Part shown: positions 62,910-64,000 of the stretch, piece by piece
Layout of the letters: each line of letters opens with the position of its first letter
Position numbering within the stretch: the first letter of the stretch is position 1
NCBI RefSeq assembly: GCF_000179915.2
Contig: NC_014963.1
Span: 5,022,001 to 5,086,000 of the forward strand
Direction of reading: 5' to 3'
DNA length: 64,000 nucleotides
Origin: Terriglobus saanensis SP1PR4
GTDB taxonomy: Bacteria > Acidobacteriota > Terriglobia > Terriglobales > Acidobacteriaceae
Notes under the pieces: model-generated
What the model saw: only the letters and a program-made list of their open reading frames with translations
What the model was told of the DNA's origin: nothing
Databases searched by the model: none
Translations under genes and position numbers: made by a program

Positions 62910-63950
62910 TTATTGAAAATTTTGTTTCCACCGTTTGACACGATTTCGCTTACGACTCAATAGCCGGAATCGGATCTCCTTGAGCGAAAGTGAGCGAAAG
63001 TCCGCGTTTCTCCGCTCCAGCAAGTCTTTACAGACGCGTCCTAGCAGGCGGAGCATCCGTTCTACCCTACCCAGAAAGTGCATGTGCAAGTCCCAGAACG
63101 CGCGCTCATCGGCAAGCAACTGACGATAGCGATCAGTCGTCATGCGCTCTTGCCGGTTCATAATCGCAAGCTCGTGCTGCACGCGAAGGTCTCCTGCCAC
63201 AGCGATCCTGATGCCTGCCTCGCCAAGTCGATGGAAGAGACTGCTGTCGCTATTATTCAGTGGAAAGCGCTCGTCATATCCCCCGATTTTCTCCAGAGCC
63301 GAAATTCGCACCAAGGCTGCTGAATTGATCGCCGAGGTATAGGGCTGCGCAATGCCTGAAAAATTTCCGGGCAGAAGGCAGGGAAGAAAACCTCCGCGAA
63401 AACGAAATGGAGAAATGGGTCTACCATGATCGATAACATGGGGAACGATCGCTCCCACTTGTCCCCCACCCGATGTGGCTGGATAACGTCCCATATGCTG
63501 CAAAAGGAGGTCGAAAGTGTTGACGGGCAGATCCGTATCCTGATCCAACGTAAGCAGCCACTCATAACCTTCTTCCTTCGCCGTGGCTGCCGCGCCATTG
63601 TAAGCAGCAGCTAATCCAGGATTATTTGTCGCCGCAACATACCGAATGCCCTCGGGCAGCGTGCCAGGATCCTGGCCTCCCGGGGTATTGTCGTGGATCA
63701 AAATGGAGAAACGGAGAGACGTCTTCGCTGGATCGTTTGTCGCGCGGAAAAGCGTCTGCAGTGTGAGCGAATCCGCAGGTACTGTTTTGTAGAGCACCAC
63801 AACGGCGAAGATGCGTTCTCTCACTCCTTCTTCGTCAATAGGCTTCGTGCCTTCTCCGTGGCCCGGTGAATGTGGAGGCTGAACCCCGTAAATATCTCCT
63901 GTCGCGCACATTTTAAAAGCCCCTCCTACTACAGGATAGACTGGACTCAT
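62910..63950 (-). CDS. Glycosyltransferase, family 2 (rhamnosyltransferase-like)
   Basis: 346 residues. AVVVLYKTVPADSLTLQTL, ILIHDNTPGGQDPGTLP, VAATNNPGLAAAYNGAAATAKEEGYEWLLTLDQDTDLP (the LDQD acidic motif) and GGYDERFPLNNSDSSLFHRLG fit the WbbL/RfbN rhamnosyltransferase group. The first 45 residues are poorly conserved; an internal Met at about residue 14 (63911) is an alternative start. The gene ends at 62910 and is separated by 133 bp from the family 4 transferase. Confidence 0.8.
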   Translation of the reverse strand: MSPVYPVVGGAFKMCATGDIYGVQPPHSPGHGEGTKPIDEEGVRERIFAVVVLYKTVPADSLTLQTLFRATNDPAKTSLRFSILIHDNTPGGQDPGTLPEGIRYVAATNNPGLAAAYNGAAATAKEEGYEWLLTLDQDTDLPVNTFDLLLQHMGRYPATSGGGQVGAIVPHVIDHGRPISPFRFRGGFLPCLLPGNFSGIAQPYTSAINSAALVRISALEKIGGYDERFPLNNSDSSLFHRLGEAGIRIAVAGDLRVQHELAIMNRQERMTTDRYRQLLADERAFWDLHMHFLGRVERMLRLLGRVCKDLLERRNADFRSLSLKEIRFRLLSRKRNRVKRWKQNFQ

Positions 63951-64000
63951 ACCGATCTTGCCATCGTACTTCCGTGGTTCTGATGCAGGTCCTCTTATAT

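Overview
The window reads as chromosomal DNA of a Gram-negative, high-G+C soil bacterium, most like Acidobacteriota subdivision 1 (Terriglobus/Granulicella/Edaphobacter type). This is an inference from overall gene style, not a database match. Supporting traits are secreted carbohydrate-active enzymes, a PQQ dehydrogenase with an inserted cytochrome c domain, an RND efflux operon with outer-membrane lipoprotein, a kdp operon with a split sensor, and many small conserved-looking proteins of unknown role. No rRNA, tRNA or CRISPR array was seen.

Layout. 1-2.6 kb: the start of a secreted GH116-type glycosidase divergent from a TetR regulator, then a secreted pectate-lyase-like beta-helix protein. 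2.6-7.3 kb: a mobile-element-scarred stretch with clustered ACCATAA motifs, an IS110 transposase broken by one base, a membrane glycosyltransferase-like protein with a TPR tail, and long unexplained spacers. 7.3-9.5 kb: dnaN, an upstream region with several near-consensus DnaA boxes (candidate origin), and a small CxxC protein. 9.7-19.7 kb: two cupins, an M28 peptidase, small membrane and hypothetical proteins, a HigBA-type toxin-antitoxin pair with a palindromic operator, an MFS transporter, ruvA, an LprI-like protein and a secreted trehalase.

19.8-36 kb is mostly sugar handling: a secreted alpha-glucosidase, xylulokinase, an operon of Na+/sugar symporter + small membrane protein + FucI/AraA-like isomerase, a PQQ dehydrogenase, a Tat-exported TIM-barrel sugar isomerase-like protein and a sugar/H+ porter. 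It also holds a frameshifted glutaminyl-peptide cyclotransferase, an isochorismatase-like hydrolase and a stand-alone phosphate-binding-like protein. From 19.7 to 43.3 kb nearly every sizeable convergent gap is filled by a mosaic family of hairpin repeats sharing the core GGGGCACCCGG.

36-43 kb: a LysR regulator divergent from a complete RND-MFP-OMF operon, with a 12-bp inverted repeat between them. 43.2-47 kb: the NAD operon nadA-nadB-nadC with overlapping genes. 47.1-56.7 kb: the potassium-uptake locus, transcribed as kdpD(N-terminal half)-kdpE-porin-orf33-kdpF-kdpA-kdpB-kdpC, with the membrane/histidine-kinase half of KdpD encoded divergently 14 bp away. 57-64 kb: an exopolysaccharide cluster (Wzz-like, polymerase-like, three glycosyltransferases, GDP-mannose dehydratase) with lower G+C.
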